The position numbers were made by a program, and so were the translations under genes. A DNA stretch of 64,000 bases from Leptolyngbya sp. SIOISBB (lineage in GTDB: Bacteria > Cyanobacteriota > Cyanobacteriia > Phormidesmidales > Phormidesmidaceae). Below the pieces are notes generated by a model. The model did not search any database. It had not been told where the DNA came from and was given only the letters and a program-made list of their open reading frames with translations. Numbering within the stretch: position 1 is the first letter of the stretch; every line of letters starts with the position of its first letter. Positions 7,947 to 18,302 of the stretch are shown here, one piece after another. Location of the stretch: the NCBI GenBank assembly GCA_010671905.1, contig JAAHII010000001.1, positions 4,340,001-4,404,000 on the forward strand, written 5' to 3'.

Positions 7947-9731
7947 TCATAGATTTGCCTGTTCCATAAGGCCCATGAGCTTGCGTTTGCGACCGTGGGT
8001 TTCCTTAAGTTGGCGATGGTATTGCTGCCAATCGGTGTTTTGGTCGAGAGCGTGATAGGCCGCTTTCACTCGTTTGAGCCAGTCCACCGCGTGGTGATAG
8101 TGCTTGGCTTGACCCGCGTCCATGATGGATTCGGCACGCGGACGGGCATTGTCAAGTACCCATTGTCTATGGCTTTCAATAACGGCATCCATGACTTTTA
8201 GGATCAGATGACTGTAGTAGCTGCTCAGTTGAGAGGCGATCGCGATCGCATCCTTCCACAGTCCTTCATGCAAAAAGATATTAATTTGAGCCTCCTCGAT
8301 GCCCCAGTTACGGGTGGTGCGTAGATGATTTAAGAGGTCTGTCTGCACGGCTGACCAATCCGATCCGGCTAGGGTTTGGAGGGTCTGATAATCCTTGAAG
8401 ACGGGACGAGCCTTAAAGCCGAGGATGCTGGCTTCCAACGCCGCTACAGAATTCCCCAGGCCAGTGGCAAGGTCAGCCGTCCAGGAGGCAAATTCGTAGG
8501 CCAGGAAGGGATTGGCATCGTCCAGCTGCAAACCCTGCAAGGCAATCTGGAGCGCTTGGGGCAGCTGGTTTTGAGCTCGCAACGTTGCGGCGATCGCCTT
8601 GGCCTCAGTCAACGTGGTGACTCGCTGGGGCGCGATCGTCATGACCTCTTCCGTGCGTCCTAGCTGAGCCAGCATGGTTAGGTATTGCTCAGTTTGATTT
8701 TCCGCTTCAGCGAGCTGCAAATAGTCTTCGTAGCGCTCTTGTCGAGCCAAAATCCTGAGGCGAATCTGGCTAAATTCATCGGCCCAATCCGGTGCTTCGC
8801 CTGCCCAGGCACCGTGTTCAGTAATCTCGCCTGCCAAAACTTTGAGCAGCGGCGGATAGTCCCATCCCTGGCGCAGTGCCTCCAGCGACATGGCAAAACT
8901 ATCCAGTTGAGCTTGCCAGACTTCTAATTGCTCGTGCCAGGTCAAGATTTCGTCTTCGGTCAACTCGGCGCTCAATAGCACCTCAGCCCAAGCCGCATCC
9001 AAATCGAGGCCGACATCCGATGGCGTCAGCCCGATATACTCTTAAATTTCATCCCAGTTTTCGGCACAGCCCTCAGTAATGCCTTGCAGAGCGACCATCG
9101 CGTTGGCGACATCCCCTTGTCCCACAAAGGCTAAGGCGTTATCAATCAAGGGGCCAATGTCAGCGGCAATATCGTCATCCTCGCTGCCATACTCCCAGTC
9201 GCGCACTGCTCCCCGCACGATCGCTTTCGCCTGTCGTTTGAAGGGAGCCGGGTCTACACTGGTTTGCCGCCGAGGAGCCGATTGTTTTGAGGGTGTAGGC
9301 TGCGGCTGTGCCAGACGAGTCACGTATAAATCAACCGATTCAACCAGCTCAGGATGGTCCGCCACCAAATTCTGCACGAGCTGTTGCGTTTGTAACCAGT
9401 CCAACTGATCGAGCAGCTGTGACAAGCTCGGACGCTGCTCTACCGTTGCGGGTTGCTGGACACACGTAAGCAGCGTCGCGACAATGTGTTTGCACCAGCC
9501 CTCAAAGCTGTATTGGCAGGTGCACTGGGCAGTCTTGATGCCACCGTTGTCGAATGCCACCGTGACACGATAAGGGGTGGGTTCATTGCCTTCTACCTCG
9601 GCTTGCAGCGTTTGTTGTCGTTGCGTGACCGCAGTGACGGCACCCGCTCGCCAGTAACTTTGCCCGAGATCGTAGGATTTGTAAGTGGTGTGACGCTGAA
9701 TCGTCGCCAGAGTGAGATTCGGTATCGGCAT
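7947..9731 (-). pseudogene. SWIM zinc-finger protein, split by an in-frame stop
   Basis: The reading frame from 9731 to 7947 would give a 594-residue protein but contains one in-frame TAA at 9042-9044. The part before the stop (229 residues) has the SWIM zinc finger CTCQYSFEGWCKH (CxCx7CxH). The part after it (from 9041) begins EYIGLTPSDVGLDLDAAWAE and is an all-helical, repeat-like domain. SWIM fingers bind DNA or proteins, and this cyanobacterial family is often annotated only as SWIM zinc-finger domain protein. Because the frame is unchanged on both sides, a single substitution (for example from GAA or CAA) explains the split. A truncated finger protein plus a second protein started at TTG 9002 is possible but less likely. 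Confidence 0.8.
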
Positions 9732-9813
9732 CGCTAGAACGACGGTATGGGTTTAGATGCAGTTTGAAGATGCCCCCGGCACCAAGGGCACCAGGCAGTG
9801 GAGCGTACTCAGG

Positions 9814-12800
9814 CTACACAGATACGAGTTGAGCAAACAAGGGCTCAGCTAGAGATTGTTGTTTGTTATGTATGAGAGCGGCGAGATGCTGAAGCAGGCG
9901 ATCGCGCTGAGCTGTATTCACGACGTAAATATTACGGGTTTGTCGACTAAACAAACTGCCCGCTGCGAGGTCTTGATAGGGTTGGCTCATCACGGTTTCC
10001 CGACTGAGCAGTTCGCGCGTCGCGACATCGGGCAAGAGCCCTGGCGGCAAGTGGCCTTCCAGCAGGGCCGCAATGCGCGGCTGGCAAGCTTGCACGTTGA
10101 TGCCCTGTTCTTCTAACAGGTGCAAGATACCGTCAAAAGGTAAGGGGGCATCGGGCAGGATGCGCATCATTTCGTGCAGCAAAAAGTAGTCGCTGTACTG
10201 GTGACGCGGGACATCCAGCACTTGCGGATAGCGACACAGGTTAACTAAACCGTAGGCCACACGGCTGCAGGTTTGGGGGCGATCGCTAGGATACGTATCT
10301 TGAATGATGGTGGCATTGGGAAACTTTTGCCGCAGCCATTTAGCGATCGTGCTGAAGGAAGCATTACCCCCCGTGCAAATCACTTGATTAATGCCTTGGG
10401 AAGGCAAGCCGGTTTGACTGAGGAGCCCATTGACGTGTTGATTGATGCGTTGAATGTAGGGCACCAAGACGCGACTCTCTAAATCACGTCGTAGAACGCG
10501 CCAGGATTGATCGGCGAGCTCAAGCTGGTATTGATTTTGATGTTGCAGAATCAACTTGAGATGGCGGGCTGCTTCGAGTAGGCTCTGCCCCAGCCTGGAA
10601 GCTTCGAGATGTTGGCGTAAGCGTTGGCGCGCCCCGGCATCGGGTTCTGCCAATTGCGGCAAGTCAAAGGCGTCAAGTTCTAAGTCTGTCCACCGCGCGT
10701 TGGCTACTTCTGGCAGGGCGGCTTGCCAACCCCAGCCCCGGTTAGGCGGGCGGCGACTGCCGGAACCGAGCGGCTGACGACGCTCTGGAGGTACCAATAG
10801 TTGACAGATAATATCTAAATCTAAAGCATCGCCACCATAAGCCAGATTGCGTAACTGAAAGTCTTCGCGACTCACCGCATCCAGGGGCTGAGGCAGATCG
10901 ACAATGCCAACTTCTGTACAAGTAGCGCCACCGCTCACGACTACGGTGCCGCCTTGCCAATGACATTGATACAGCGCTTGGGTGGCTGATCGATTGGCTG
11001 GCGGGGCCGGAATACTGGGGTCGGGTAACCCCGATAGGATGGCGGCGATCGCCTCTTCGACAAAAAAGACCTGGTTGGGGGACTCGACTAGCCCCGTGGC
11101 CAGGATGGCCTCCCGCAGATTGAAGCAGTAAGTATCCGACCAATTAGTTGGCAGACCGATGACGATCCCCTGCAAATTGGCTAAAGCTGCTTCCAGCGGG
11201 CCGGTTTCCAAACCAATGGCAGTGAGCTTTAGCCCGGCATCGGCAGGGTGGCTGATCAGTTGCAGCAAAGCCGTCACTGCCGACAACATATGTTGTAGGG
11301 GGAGGGTCGAGGTATCGGACCATTGCACCTGCGGGGCTGTTGTCCCGTCGGCTCTCTGGTGAGGAATGCCCGCCCGTAGGAATGGTCGCAGGGTGTGCAG
11401 CATCTGTTGGCCTGACATGGCCGCTGGTTGGGAGACGGCAGCTTGGCCCACCGCTCTCAGTTCAAAGGCTGAGCCTGCCTCTGGGTAAGGGGTTGAGACC
11501 GTTACCACCGCCGGTATCCGGAAACTGCCGGGGACGTCTTCAGCAGCGGTTTCAGAGAGCCAACAGAGCGGGTGGGCCGAACCGCTATGGTGTTCCATCA
11601 GCACCGCTGACAGGCCACTCGTGCCCAGATCAATTCCCAAGAACCATTCTTCTGCTGGGGCGTCGGTGGCGGCCTCCGTTTCTGGTATGGCGCCATCCGC
11701 ATCGTCGTCACCCAAGGTGGCGAGCATTCCTGAAGACGCAAATACCCCCTCGTCCGCTGCCGCAATCGTAGAAGATGTCGGATCTACTTCCTCAGCCAAT
11801 TCGGGGGCTGATTCCAGGGTGGGCGCTTCTGGCAGCTCAGTCTCCCAGTCTGCTGGCATGAATTCTTGTCCAGTGGAGAGGGCATCTAAATCCGAGATCG
11901 CCTCCTCGGATAAGATGCCGATATCTTCAGGACGATTGCCTGGGGAGGTGTCATCCTCGAAGGCGGCTTGAAAGGCTTCATCGCTAGCGATTTCTGACTC
12001 TGGAATTTCCTCCATCGAGAGATCCAGATCTGCCAAAGTGCGACTGAGTTCAACATCTTCATCGATGGCAGCATCCGTCAATAGAGACGTTTCATCAGGC
12101 CCTACCAGCGGTAAGTCAATGTCTAAGTCTTCCGGTTCAAGAGCGTCTGTCGGTTGCGTATCGTCATTAGTGGCAAACAGCTCTACTCCACTGGTATCTT
12201 CTGCTACGGGGAAACCGGCATCGCCCGCTGGGGTCGAGGCAACATCGTCCGCAACCTCCTCCGACGGAAACAGGCTTGCCAATTCTTCATTGGTGAGGGG
12301 GGCGGATGATGATTCTGTTGTCGCGGCGGCGGCATCGCTAAGGTCGGTCTCAACTAAGTTGGGATCGGCATCTGGTAGATCGGCAAGTCGCTCAGCCAAG
12401 TCAATCTCTGGCTCTGGCAGCGCGATCGCAAATCCCTCTTCGACCGAACCGGCCAGGGGCAAGCTGGGGCTATCGGGTAGGGGTGGGGCGGCTGCGATCG
12501 CTTCATCAGACGTCTCGCTATTAAAGGCGATCGGCTGACCCGGATCAGGAATGTTGGATAGATTAGCTGCCGTGGTAAAGGGCAGCGACGTTGCGGCAAC
12601 CATATCGGTTAAGGATGTCAGTCGCCGTCCATACTCTTTTTGCAACCGGTTTGAGTCTTCCGAGGCCGTGGCCGCCGTGACCTCGGTGGTCACATCCCCA
12701 GTGTCTGTTAAGGCTTGGTCCACCACTGCTGCCGGATTGTTGTTGCGCGCAAAGCTGAGCCGGTAGCCATCGGCCGCCGAACCACTCACCGAGCCACTCG

Positions 12801-15800
12801 TGTTAGGCGACTCTGGCCCTGCCGGAGATCCCGACAGATCTAGCGTGGATGATGGTGTGTCCGTCATGGGTGTGGCGTTTTCAACGGCGACCTCGTCATC
12901 TGGCAGGTCTGCTAGAGACTGCATTAGGGCATCATTGGGGGCAGCTGAGACAATTTGGATGCCAGCATCGGGAGTGCTCTCAATCGCCAAAGCTGAGACG
13001 CCATGCTCCGTTGTGGCTGTACTGGCCGAGTCTGGAGGCGACTCTATACCGGTTGCACCTGCAGACTCGGAAGCAAGGTCAAAGTCTGTCGCCTCGCTGA
13101 TTGCGGGAGCAACGGCATCCCCCAGCTCAGAGAAAACGTCATCGACTGTCAATGCTGTCTCTTCAGCCTGCTCAGCTAATCCAGACTCTAAGGAGAAATT
13201 GACATCTAGTTCGCCGAAGTCGAGACTGTCGATCTCATTGGCCGTGCTGCCCGGTGTACTGGTTGATTCATCGAAGGAGTCACTCAACCCCTCGAATGAC
13301 AGATCATCACTGCCGACACTATCGATGAGTTCGGGTGCCGTCGACTTCGTTTCAGCTCCTGCAGCAACGTCGTCGGCAGTTTCCTCCACGGCTTCAAATA
13401 GGTCAGATTCCAGGGTCAGATTCGAGTCTAGCTCGTCTGTCGATGGCGTTAAGTCAAAGCTGCTGTCAGTCCCATCCGAGGACTCTGACGCAAAGTCAAG
13501 ATCGTCTAACGTCAGACTTGGTTCGGATGCTTGTGGAGCGGAGGTTGATGCGAATAAATCTACTAAGGATGCGTCAGCCTCATCACTCAGGTCTGATGGG
13601 GAATTGGACATCGCTGCGGCAAAATCCTCCAACGTTTCGCGGGAACTAGACTCATCCGGTGCTGCGGCCGGCTCTGTATCCGCAAACGCGTTTTCCAACG
13701 TCAGTGCTGTCTCTTCTGCGGTTGAGGAATCGCCTGAGTCGGATGGTGTGAGTGTGTCGGCGTCGCCAAAAACGGCCTCAATAGACAGCGTGTCAGCTAT
13801 AGAAGACGCCGAGGTTGGCTCGTCGAATAAGGCTGACATCAGTGTGTCTTGATCCGCAAGATTAGCTGGACCAGATGTGTCTGGTGTCAGCGCTAGATCG
13901 GTGTCAATTCCCTCAGATGGCGGTGTTGAGGGCTCGTCAAAAAATGTATCTAATGTATCTAATGAGGGCGGCTCAGATTCCACTGCATCATCGGCGATCC
14001 CAGTAGTTAATGGATCTGCGGCTGTTGTCGGGTCGGGGCTACCAAAAAAGTCGTCCAACAGCTCTGCGGTTTCGGTCGGTTCGGATGTCGGGTGGGCCGA
14101 TAAGTCGAGGTCAACTGCTGGGGGGAGATCGCTCGCCACTCCTTGGCGTAGTGCAGACTCGTCAAAAAGTTCTAGATCATCCAAATCTAGCCGCGTCAAA
14201 AGATCGATCTCCTCTCCCTCATCGCTGGGCTCGGCCACAACGGGTTCAAAATCTAGCAGTTCGAGGGAATCAGCGGCGTTTTCCAAATTGCGATCAGCGG
14301 CACTGGTTTCCTGGTCGTTGGCCTCTGGGGCAAACAACTCGCTGAATTTGAAGTCCGTATAGGCGTCAGAGATCGCCGCTTCAGTCTTGTCGGGCGTGTC
14401 AGCGTCAGCGACCGGGGCGGCACTCGGGTCGCTGGGCTCAGCAGACGAGTCGGTTGCGGTAGCCGTTTCAGGCTCTTCATTGATCGCACCTGGATCTTGA
14501 CCTGGTGGCGGTGACGCTGGCTCCAAAGTATTGTCTGCTTCGGGGGCAGCCATGCGCTCAAGCGCTGTATCAGGAAACAGCTCCGCAAAATTATTGGGCA
14601 CCTCATCGCTGCTAGTTGTGCTGTCTTCCTCGAATAGGGCAGCTGCCGTTTCTAGCGAGGCAGCCTGATCGAATGGCAGGGTGATCGTGTCAGCTCCAGG
14701 TGTTTCTGGGATGTCTGGCAACGTCGGCGTCACAGCTTCCTCCAGGGACGGGTCCGACATGTCCAACGTCAGCTCAGGTGCGATCAGATCCCATGTATCC
14801 TCAGATGCGTTACTGACCCGAGATGCTTCTAAGGTTTCGTCAAGGGGGTTGTCTTCCAATTGAGACAAGTCGGATGACAGGATGCCCAGCGTTTCGTCAT
14901 CTAGGGTGAGGTCAACCTGAGTTCGGGCTACTTCACTCTCCGTGTCGAGTAAATTTTCGTCGGGCGGTGCCGGAATAAAGGTATCCTCAGCTTCGTCAAA
15001 AGCAGTGAAGGGATCGGTCTGCCGCAAGGCCTGGTCTTGTTCTGACTCGGGCAATAATTCTGTGAGGGAGGTAATTGTGTCACTGGTGCCAGAACCCGTC
15101 ATCTCGTCAGGAGATAACTCTGCGGCCATTTCCGCTCCGAGTAAGCTCTCTAAGGACGGGGCGATGTCGTCATCAGCCGCATTCGTCACGGTTGGAGAAT
15201 CAGCGATCGCGGCGTCTGCCTCTAGCAGAAAGTCTAGATCTAAAGAAGTGTCGCTGGCCTCAGGGACCGGCACCACATCGGCGATCGCAGGGGGATCGAC
15301 GGCGGGAACGTCGGTTACCATCCCAGAGAGATCAGTGTTTAAGAGCTGCTCATCAATGCCCCCATCAACCTCGTTGTTGGGGGCTGGTGGTGCTGCCGCG
15401 ATCGGCTCGCCCGCTGGGCCAAATAAGTTGTCATAGAGCGCGTCAATTTCTTCTGTATAGGCGACGGTGGGCTCATCATCAGAGGCTAGCGGATTATCTG
15501 CTGGCGGTTCAGATGCTTGGCCTGTAGCGACTGTCCAAGCGATCGGCTCGGTTTGAACGATGGTCTGTTCGCCAGCGTCGTGCTCCAGAATCGAGTCGCT
15601 GTCCTCTGCGGCCATTTCCTCATCTGACCAGTCGTCAAATCCCTCATCCAGTTGAAACAGGGTGACTTCTTCCTCAAGATCCAAATCGGCATCCAGAGCA
15701 AACTCATCTAGGTCTTCTAGTTCAACATCATCTAGGTCGACGATCTCATCCATCAACTCATCGTGGGCGGCGACTTCCTCGCTGATTTCTGAGCTGTCTG

Positions 15801-16698
15801 TTTGTCCTTGTAAGCGCGCCAATTCCTGCTGACTCGCTAGGCGCTCAGCGATTTCGCTGCCTTCTTCCTGGAGCTGTTCTGCTAGATGATTGATAAAGGT
15901 GCGAAAGATAAATTCGCCCTGTTGCCCCAAGCCGTGCATGGCGTCTAAGCCCTGATTGAGGGTGTCACAGTAGCTCTGGATGCTTTGGTCTAATGACTCA
16001 AAGACGGCTCTGAGATTGGCATCTAACTTGAGTAACATGCCATCCGTTTGGGATTGAATTTGCCGCAACTGCTCAAGGCGCTGTTGGGGCGTTAACTGGG
16101 GCAGCGAATCGGAACCCGTCAACAGGTTTTGGTCAGCGGCGCTGTGGAAAGCCAGCTCTGTGGTGGAGGTACTTTGCAAGGCCCGGAGTGGCGGCGTCAG
16201 TTCTGTTAATAGCGACGCTCTGAGTTGTTCTACGACGTCACTAATCCAGTCGGGGTGAGGCTGACTGGCCGGTGTCACGGTGGCCTGCTGTAAGCGCTGT
16301 TGCTCCAATTGCCGGACTTCATTTTTCAGGGTTTCGCGCTGTTGCTGCAGCGCAATAACTTCACTGGTAAGGGGTTGCACCATCTGCGCCCGCAAGTATT
16401 GCATCTCTTGCAAGAGCGCCTGCAGCATCTGCTGGCTCTCGGCCGCTGGGGTGTTACCGGCATTGGGGTCAGCTGTTGCGGTTGTCGGCGCGATCGCTCC
16501 ACTTGCTCTGGTGACTAATCCCCAGCCTGGAGCTGACGTCCCTTGCAACTCCCGTAAATAAGCCAGAGCCTGCTCCATGACGCGGCGTTGCTCACCCGCT
16601 TCCCCCGATACCATCCATGGCAACTTTGGTGCTGCTCTGCCCAGCAACGCTTCAATTTCTGTAATCAGTGCTTGCAGTTGCCCTTGATGCGAAGTCAC
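9814..16698 (-). CDS. Giant Hsp70/actin-like ATPase-fold protein with acidic linker
   Basis: A 2294-residue protein in one intact frame. Residues 1-290 are helical with a coiled-coil (EVIALQQQRETLKNEVRQLE). Residues of about 300-1670 are a low-complexity acidic region rich in D, E, S, T, A and L with recurring LDDL/LESDLF/DLFA-type clusters. Residues of about 1680-2294 form an Hsp70-like domain: WFLGIDLGTSGLSAVL (phosphate-1 loop), VVVSGGATCTEVGIVDLP (phosphate-2), GINQVICTGGNASFS (adenosine motif). No DnaK substrate-binding domain follows. It is probably cytoplasmic, since no signal or membrane segment is seen. Many antisense open frames here are shadows caused by the biased codon composition. 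It sits 82 bp upstream of the SWIM gene on the same strand. Role unknown. Confidence 0.85.
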   Translation of the reverse strand: MTSHQGQLQALITEIEALLGRAAPKLPWMVSGEAGEQRRVMEQALAYLRELQGTSAPGWGLVTRASGAIAPTTATADPNAGNTPAAESQQMLQALLQEMQYLRAQMVQPLTSEVIALQQQRETLKNEVRQLEQQRLQQATVTPASQPHPDWISDVVEQLRASLLTELTPPLRALQSTSTTELAFHSAADQNLLTGSDSLPQLTPQQRLEQLRQIQSQTDGMLLKLDANLRAVFESLDQSIQSYCDTLNQGLDAMHGLGQQGEFIFRTFINHLAEQLQEEGSEIAERLASQQELARLQGQTDSSEISEEVAAHDELMDEIVDLDDVELEDLDEFALDADLDLEEEVTLFQLDEGFDDWSDEEMAAEDSDSILEHDAGEQTIVQTEPIAWTVATGQASEPPADNPLASDDEPTVAYTEEIDALYDNLFGPAGEPIAAAPPAPNNEVDGGIDEQLLNTDLSGMVTDVPAVDPPAIADVVPVPEASDTSLDLDFLLEADAAIADSPTVTNAADDDIAPSLESLLGAEMAAELSPDEMTGSGTSDTITSLTELLPESEQDQALRQTDPFTAFDEAEDTFIPAPPDENLLDTESEVARTQVDLTLDDETLGILSSDLSQLEDNPLDETLEASRVSNASEDTWDLIAPELTLDMSDPSLEEAVTPTLPDIPETPGADTITLPFDQAASLETAAALFEEDSTTSSDEVPNNFAELFPDTALERMAAPEADNTLEPASPPPGQDPGAINEEPETATATDSSAEPSDPSAAPVADADTPDKTEAAISDAYTDFKFSELFAPEANDQETSAADRNLENAADSLELLDFEPVVAEPSDEGEEIDLLTRLDLDDLELFDESALRQGVASDLPPAVDLDLSAHPTSEPTETAELLDDFFGSPDPTTAADPLTTGIADDAVESEPPSLDTLDTFFDEPSTPPSEGIDTDLALTPDTSGPANLADQDTLMSALFDEPTSASSIADTLSIEAVFGDADTLTPSDSGDSSTAEETALTLENAFADTEPAAAPDESSSRETLEDFAAAMSNSPSDLSDEADASLVDLFASTSAPQASEPSLTLDDLDFASESSDGTDSSFDLTPSTDELDSNLTLESDLFEAVEETADDVAAGAETKSTAPELIDSVGSDDLSFEGLSDSFDESTSTPGSTANEIDSLDFGELDVNFSLESGLAEQAEETALTVDDVFSELGDAVAPAISEATDFDLASESAGATGIESPPDSASTATTEHGVSALAIESTPDAGIQIVSAAPNDALMQSLADLPDDEVAVENATPMTDTPSSTLDLSGSPAGPESPNTSGSVSGSAADGYRLSFARNNNPAAVVDQALTDTGDVTTEVTAATASEDSNRLQKEYGRRLTSLTDMVAATSLPFTTAANLSNIPDPGQPIAFNSETSDEAIAAAPPLPDSPSLPLAGSVEEGFAIALPEPEIDLAERLADLPDADPNLVETDLSDAAAATTESSSAPLTNEELASLFPSEEVADDVASTPAGDAGFPVAEDTSGVELFATNDDTQPTDALEPEDLDIDLPLVGPDETSLLTDAAIDEDVELSRTLADLDLSMEEIPESEIASDEAFQAAFEDDTSPGNRPEDIGILSEEAISDLDALSTGQEFMPADWETELPEAPTLESAPELAEEVDPTSSTIAAADEGVFASSGMLATLGDDDADGAIPETEAATDAPAEEWFLGIDLGTSGLSAVLMEHHSGSAHPLCWLSETAAEDVPGSFRIPAVVTVSTPYPEAGSAFELRAVGQAAVSQPAAMSGQQMLHTLRPFLRAGIPHQRADGTTAPQVQWSDTSTLPLQHMLSAVTALLQLISHPADAGLKLTAIGLETGPLEAALANLQGIVIGLPTNWSDTYCFNLREAILATGLVESPNQVFFVEEAIAAILSGLPDPSIPAPPANRSATQALYQCHWQGGTVVVSGGATCTEVGIVDLPQPLDAVSREDFQLRNLAYGGDALDLDIICQLLVPPERRQPLGSGSRRPPNRGWGWQAALPEVANARWTDLELDAFDLPQLAEPDAGARQRLRQHLEASRLGQSLLEAARHLKLILQHQNQYQLELADQSWRVLRRDLESRVLVPYIQRINQHVNGLLSQTGLPSQGINQVICTGGNASFSTIAKWLRQKFPNATIIQDTYPSDRPQTCSRVAYGLVNLCRYPQVLDVPRHQYSDYFLLHEMMRILPDAPLPFDGILHLLEEQGINVQACQPRIAALLEGHLPPGLLPDVATRELLSRETVMSQPYQDLAAGSLFSRQTRNIYVVNTAQRDRLLQHLAALIHNKQQSLAEPLFAQLVSV

Positions 16699-17586
16699 AG
16701 TGAACTCCTAAAAACCGACTGACGAAGTTGACTCATTAGGCGATTAGCCTCATCACAGGATGATTTGACGGGACTATCTCTAGCTGTTTCCCTGGAGTCT
16801 CCTGCGATTGTTCCCTAGCATACTCGTGACTTGAGTTTTCTTTCAGGTGACCCGGTTTAGCTTGCCCAAAGTGTAGGACAGCCAGCTGAAATCTGTGAGG
16901 AATTGTTATGGCTCAGCAATGATTGCTTCCCAATGACTGCTGGCTGAGCGACATCCCTAGAGTATCTATGGCTGCAGGATTGCCATCTAAAGCGAACGCC
17001 TGAAACTTGCCATCCGAGATCTGAAAGCCCAATGTTGCAAAAAGTTCAGCATCTATACTGAATCGTTGACTTGTTAACTTAGTTAAACTCCACTCAATCG
17101 CACCGTACTCAGCTTTGGGCCGCGTTTCGGCGCGATTTATAACTGGTTTCAGGCCTGATGCAGTGGCTTTTAGGGCAGTTCTTGGAGGTGGCGGTAAGAA
17201 CTACGGTTAAGGCTGACGAGTGGTCGTCAACTTGTCAATCGAGTAGGACGGCCAACCTCAAGGTCGCTGACTGTGTGGGGCGTCTGAATCTGGAATTAAG
17301 ACTAGGCGTCGCCAGCCTTTTAGTCAGTTCCCGATCATTGATGACGCTCACTGATAAATCGCTAAGGCTCAGGGCAAGAAATGGTATTGTAGGAAGACTG
17401 TATAAAAATGCTTAAGCTGTTTTTTGGAGCGCCATTACGGCTGGCTTTTATAAGCTTGTTGTTGAGTGTGCGGCTGCCCCTTTTTATAGGTTATGTCTAT
17501 CACTTAATCAAAAAGGTAAGTTGAAGACGGTCTGCGTCGCTCCTATCCTTGAGCTGTTTAATAATTATCCCGGATAGTCAAGTTTC
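16699..17586. other. Intergenic region between divergent giant Hsp70-like gene and Crp-family regulator
   Basis: This 888-bp divergent spacer must hold the promoters of both flanking genes. No clear Crp palindrome or sigma-70 pair was identified with confidence. An 85-codon frame (17158-17415) has no family features. A possible microprotein at 17408 is listed separately. Confidence 0.5.
17408..17524 (+). CDS. Possible 38-residue membrane microprotein
   Basis: An ATG-started frame encoding MLKLFFGAPLRLAFISLLLS followed by VRLPLFIGYVYHLIKKVS. It is hydrophobic with positively charged ends, as in single-pass thylakoid or inner-membrane microproteins. It lies 62 bp upstream of the Crp-family gene on the same strand. 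The ribosome-binding site is weak (AGGA about 13 bases upstream), and a frame this short can occur by chance. Confidence 0.3.
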   Translation: MLKLFFGAPLRLAFISLLLSVRLPLFIGYVYHLIKKVS

Positions 17587-18294
17587 ATGAATAGCAGCCG
17601 CTATGGATCCCGTGACAATGCCATAGGGGGAGTGCCGTTAAGCGAAACACCCTTTTTCCAGGGACTGCCCGCCGATGCTGTACAGCAAGCTACCGCGCAA
17701 GCGGTGACTCGTCGTCATCCTGCGAACCAAGTGCTGTTGCTAGAAAACGATTGGGGCAGTTCTGTCTACTTCATCTTGGATGGCTGGGTGAAGATTCGCA
17801 CTTATAACTTAGACGGTAAAGAAATCACCCTGAATATCTTGGGCAAAGGCGAATTATTTGGTGAAATGGCTCCGCTTGATGAGGTGCCTCGCTCGACTGA
17901 TGTCATCACCCTCGTGCCCACTGTCATTAGCAATTTACCCGCTCAAGATTTTGTCAACTTAATTCATACGGAGCCGCAAGCGGGCATTCGGTTATCGCAG
18001 TTAATGGCTCGACGCTTGCGACAAGTGAACCGTCGCTTGCGATTACGTGAATCTGATAGTACGTCTCGAGTTATCGATATTTTGCTATTTTTGGCTGATG
18101 GTCAGGGGGTCGAATCGCCTGAAGGTACCGAAATTCCCAATTTACCCCACCGAGAATTGAGTAGTCTGAGTGGCTTGGCGCGTGAAACGGTGACGCGGGT
18201 TTTGAATAAGCTAGAAAAGAAAGACCTGTTAAAGCGCGATCGCGATATCATGCGCATCCCGGATATCACTGCCCTTGAGAAGCTTCTGGTATAA
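17587..18294 (+). CDS. Crp/Fnr-family transcription regulator
   Basis: A 235-residue regulator. The N-terminal cyclic-nucleotide-binding fold contains GKGELFGEMAPLDEVPRSTDV, which keeps the G-E-x-A...R-S/T phosphate-binding cassette of cAMP-binding Crp proteins. The C-terminal winged helix has the recognition helix HRELSSLSGLARETVTRVLN. It differs from NtcA, which lacks the cassette, and is closer to cyanobacterial SyCRP-type regulators; which paralogue cannot be decided. Direct sensing of cAMP is inference. The DUF2232 gene starts 9 bp after its stop, indicating an operon. Confidence 0.85.
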   Translation: MNSSRYGSRDNAIGGVPLSETPFFQGLPADAVQQATAQAVTRRHPANQVLLLENDWGSSVYFILDGWVKIRTYNLDGKEITLNILGKGELFGEMAPLDEVPRSTDVITLVPTVISNLPAQDFVNLIHTEPQAGIRLSQLMARRLRQVNRRLRLRESDSTSRVIDILLFLADGQGVESPEGTEIPNLPHRELSSLSGLARETVTRVLNKLEKKDLLKRDRDIMRIPDITALEKLLV

Positions 18295-18302
18295 CCCTGT
18301 CC

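Noticed and set aside
12038-14863. Long plus-strand frames (up to 350 codons) inside the giant Hsp70-like gene
   Set aside because: They are antisense to the acidic repeat region; their S/A/V-rich composition is the direct complement of D/E/T/S codons, with no domain or ribosome-binding signal.
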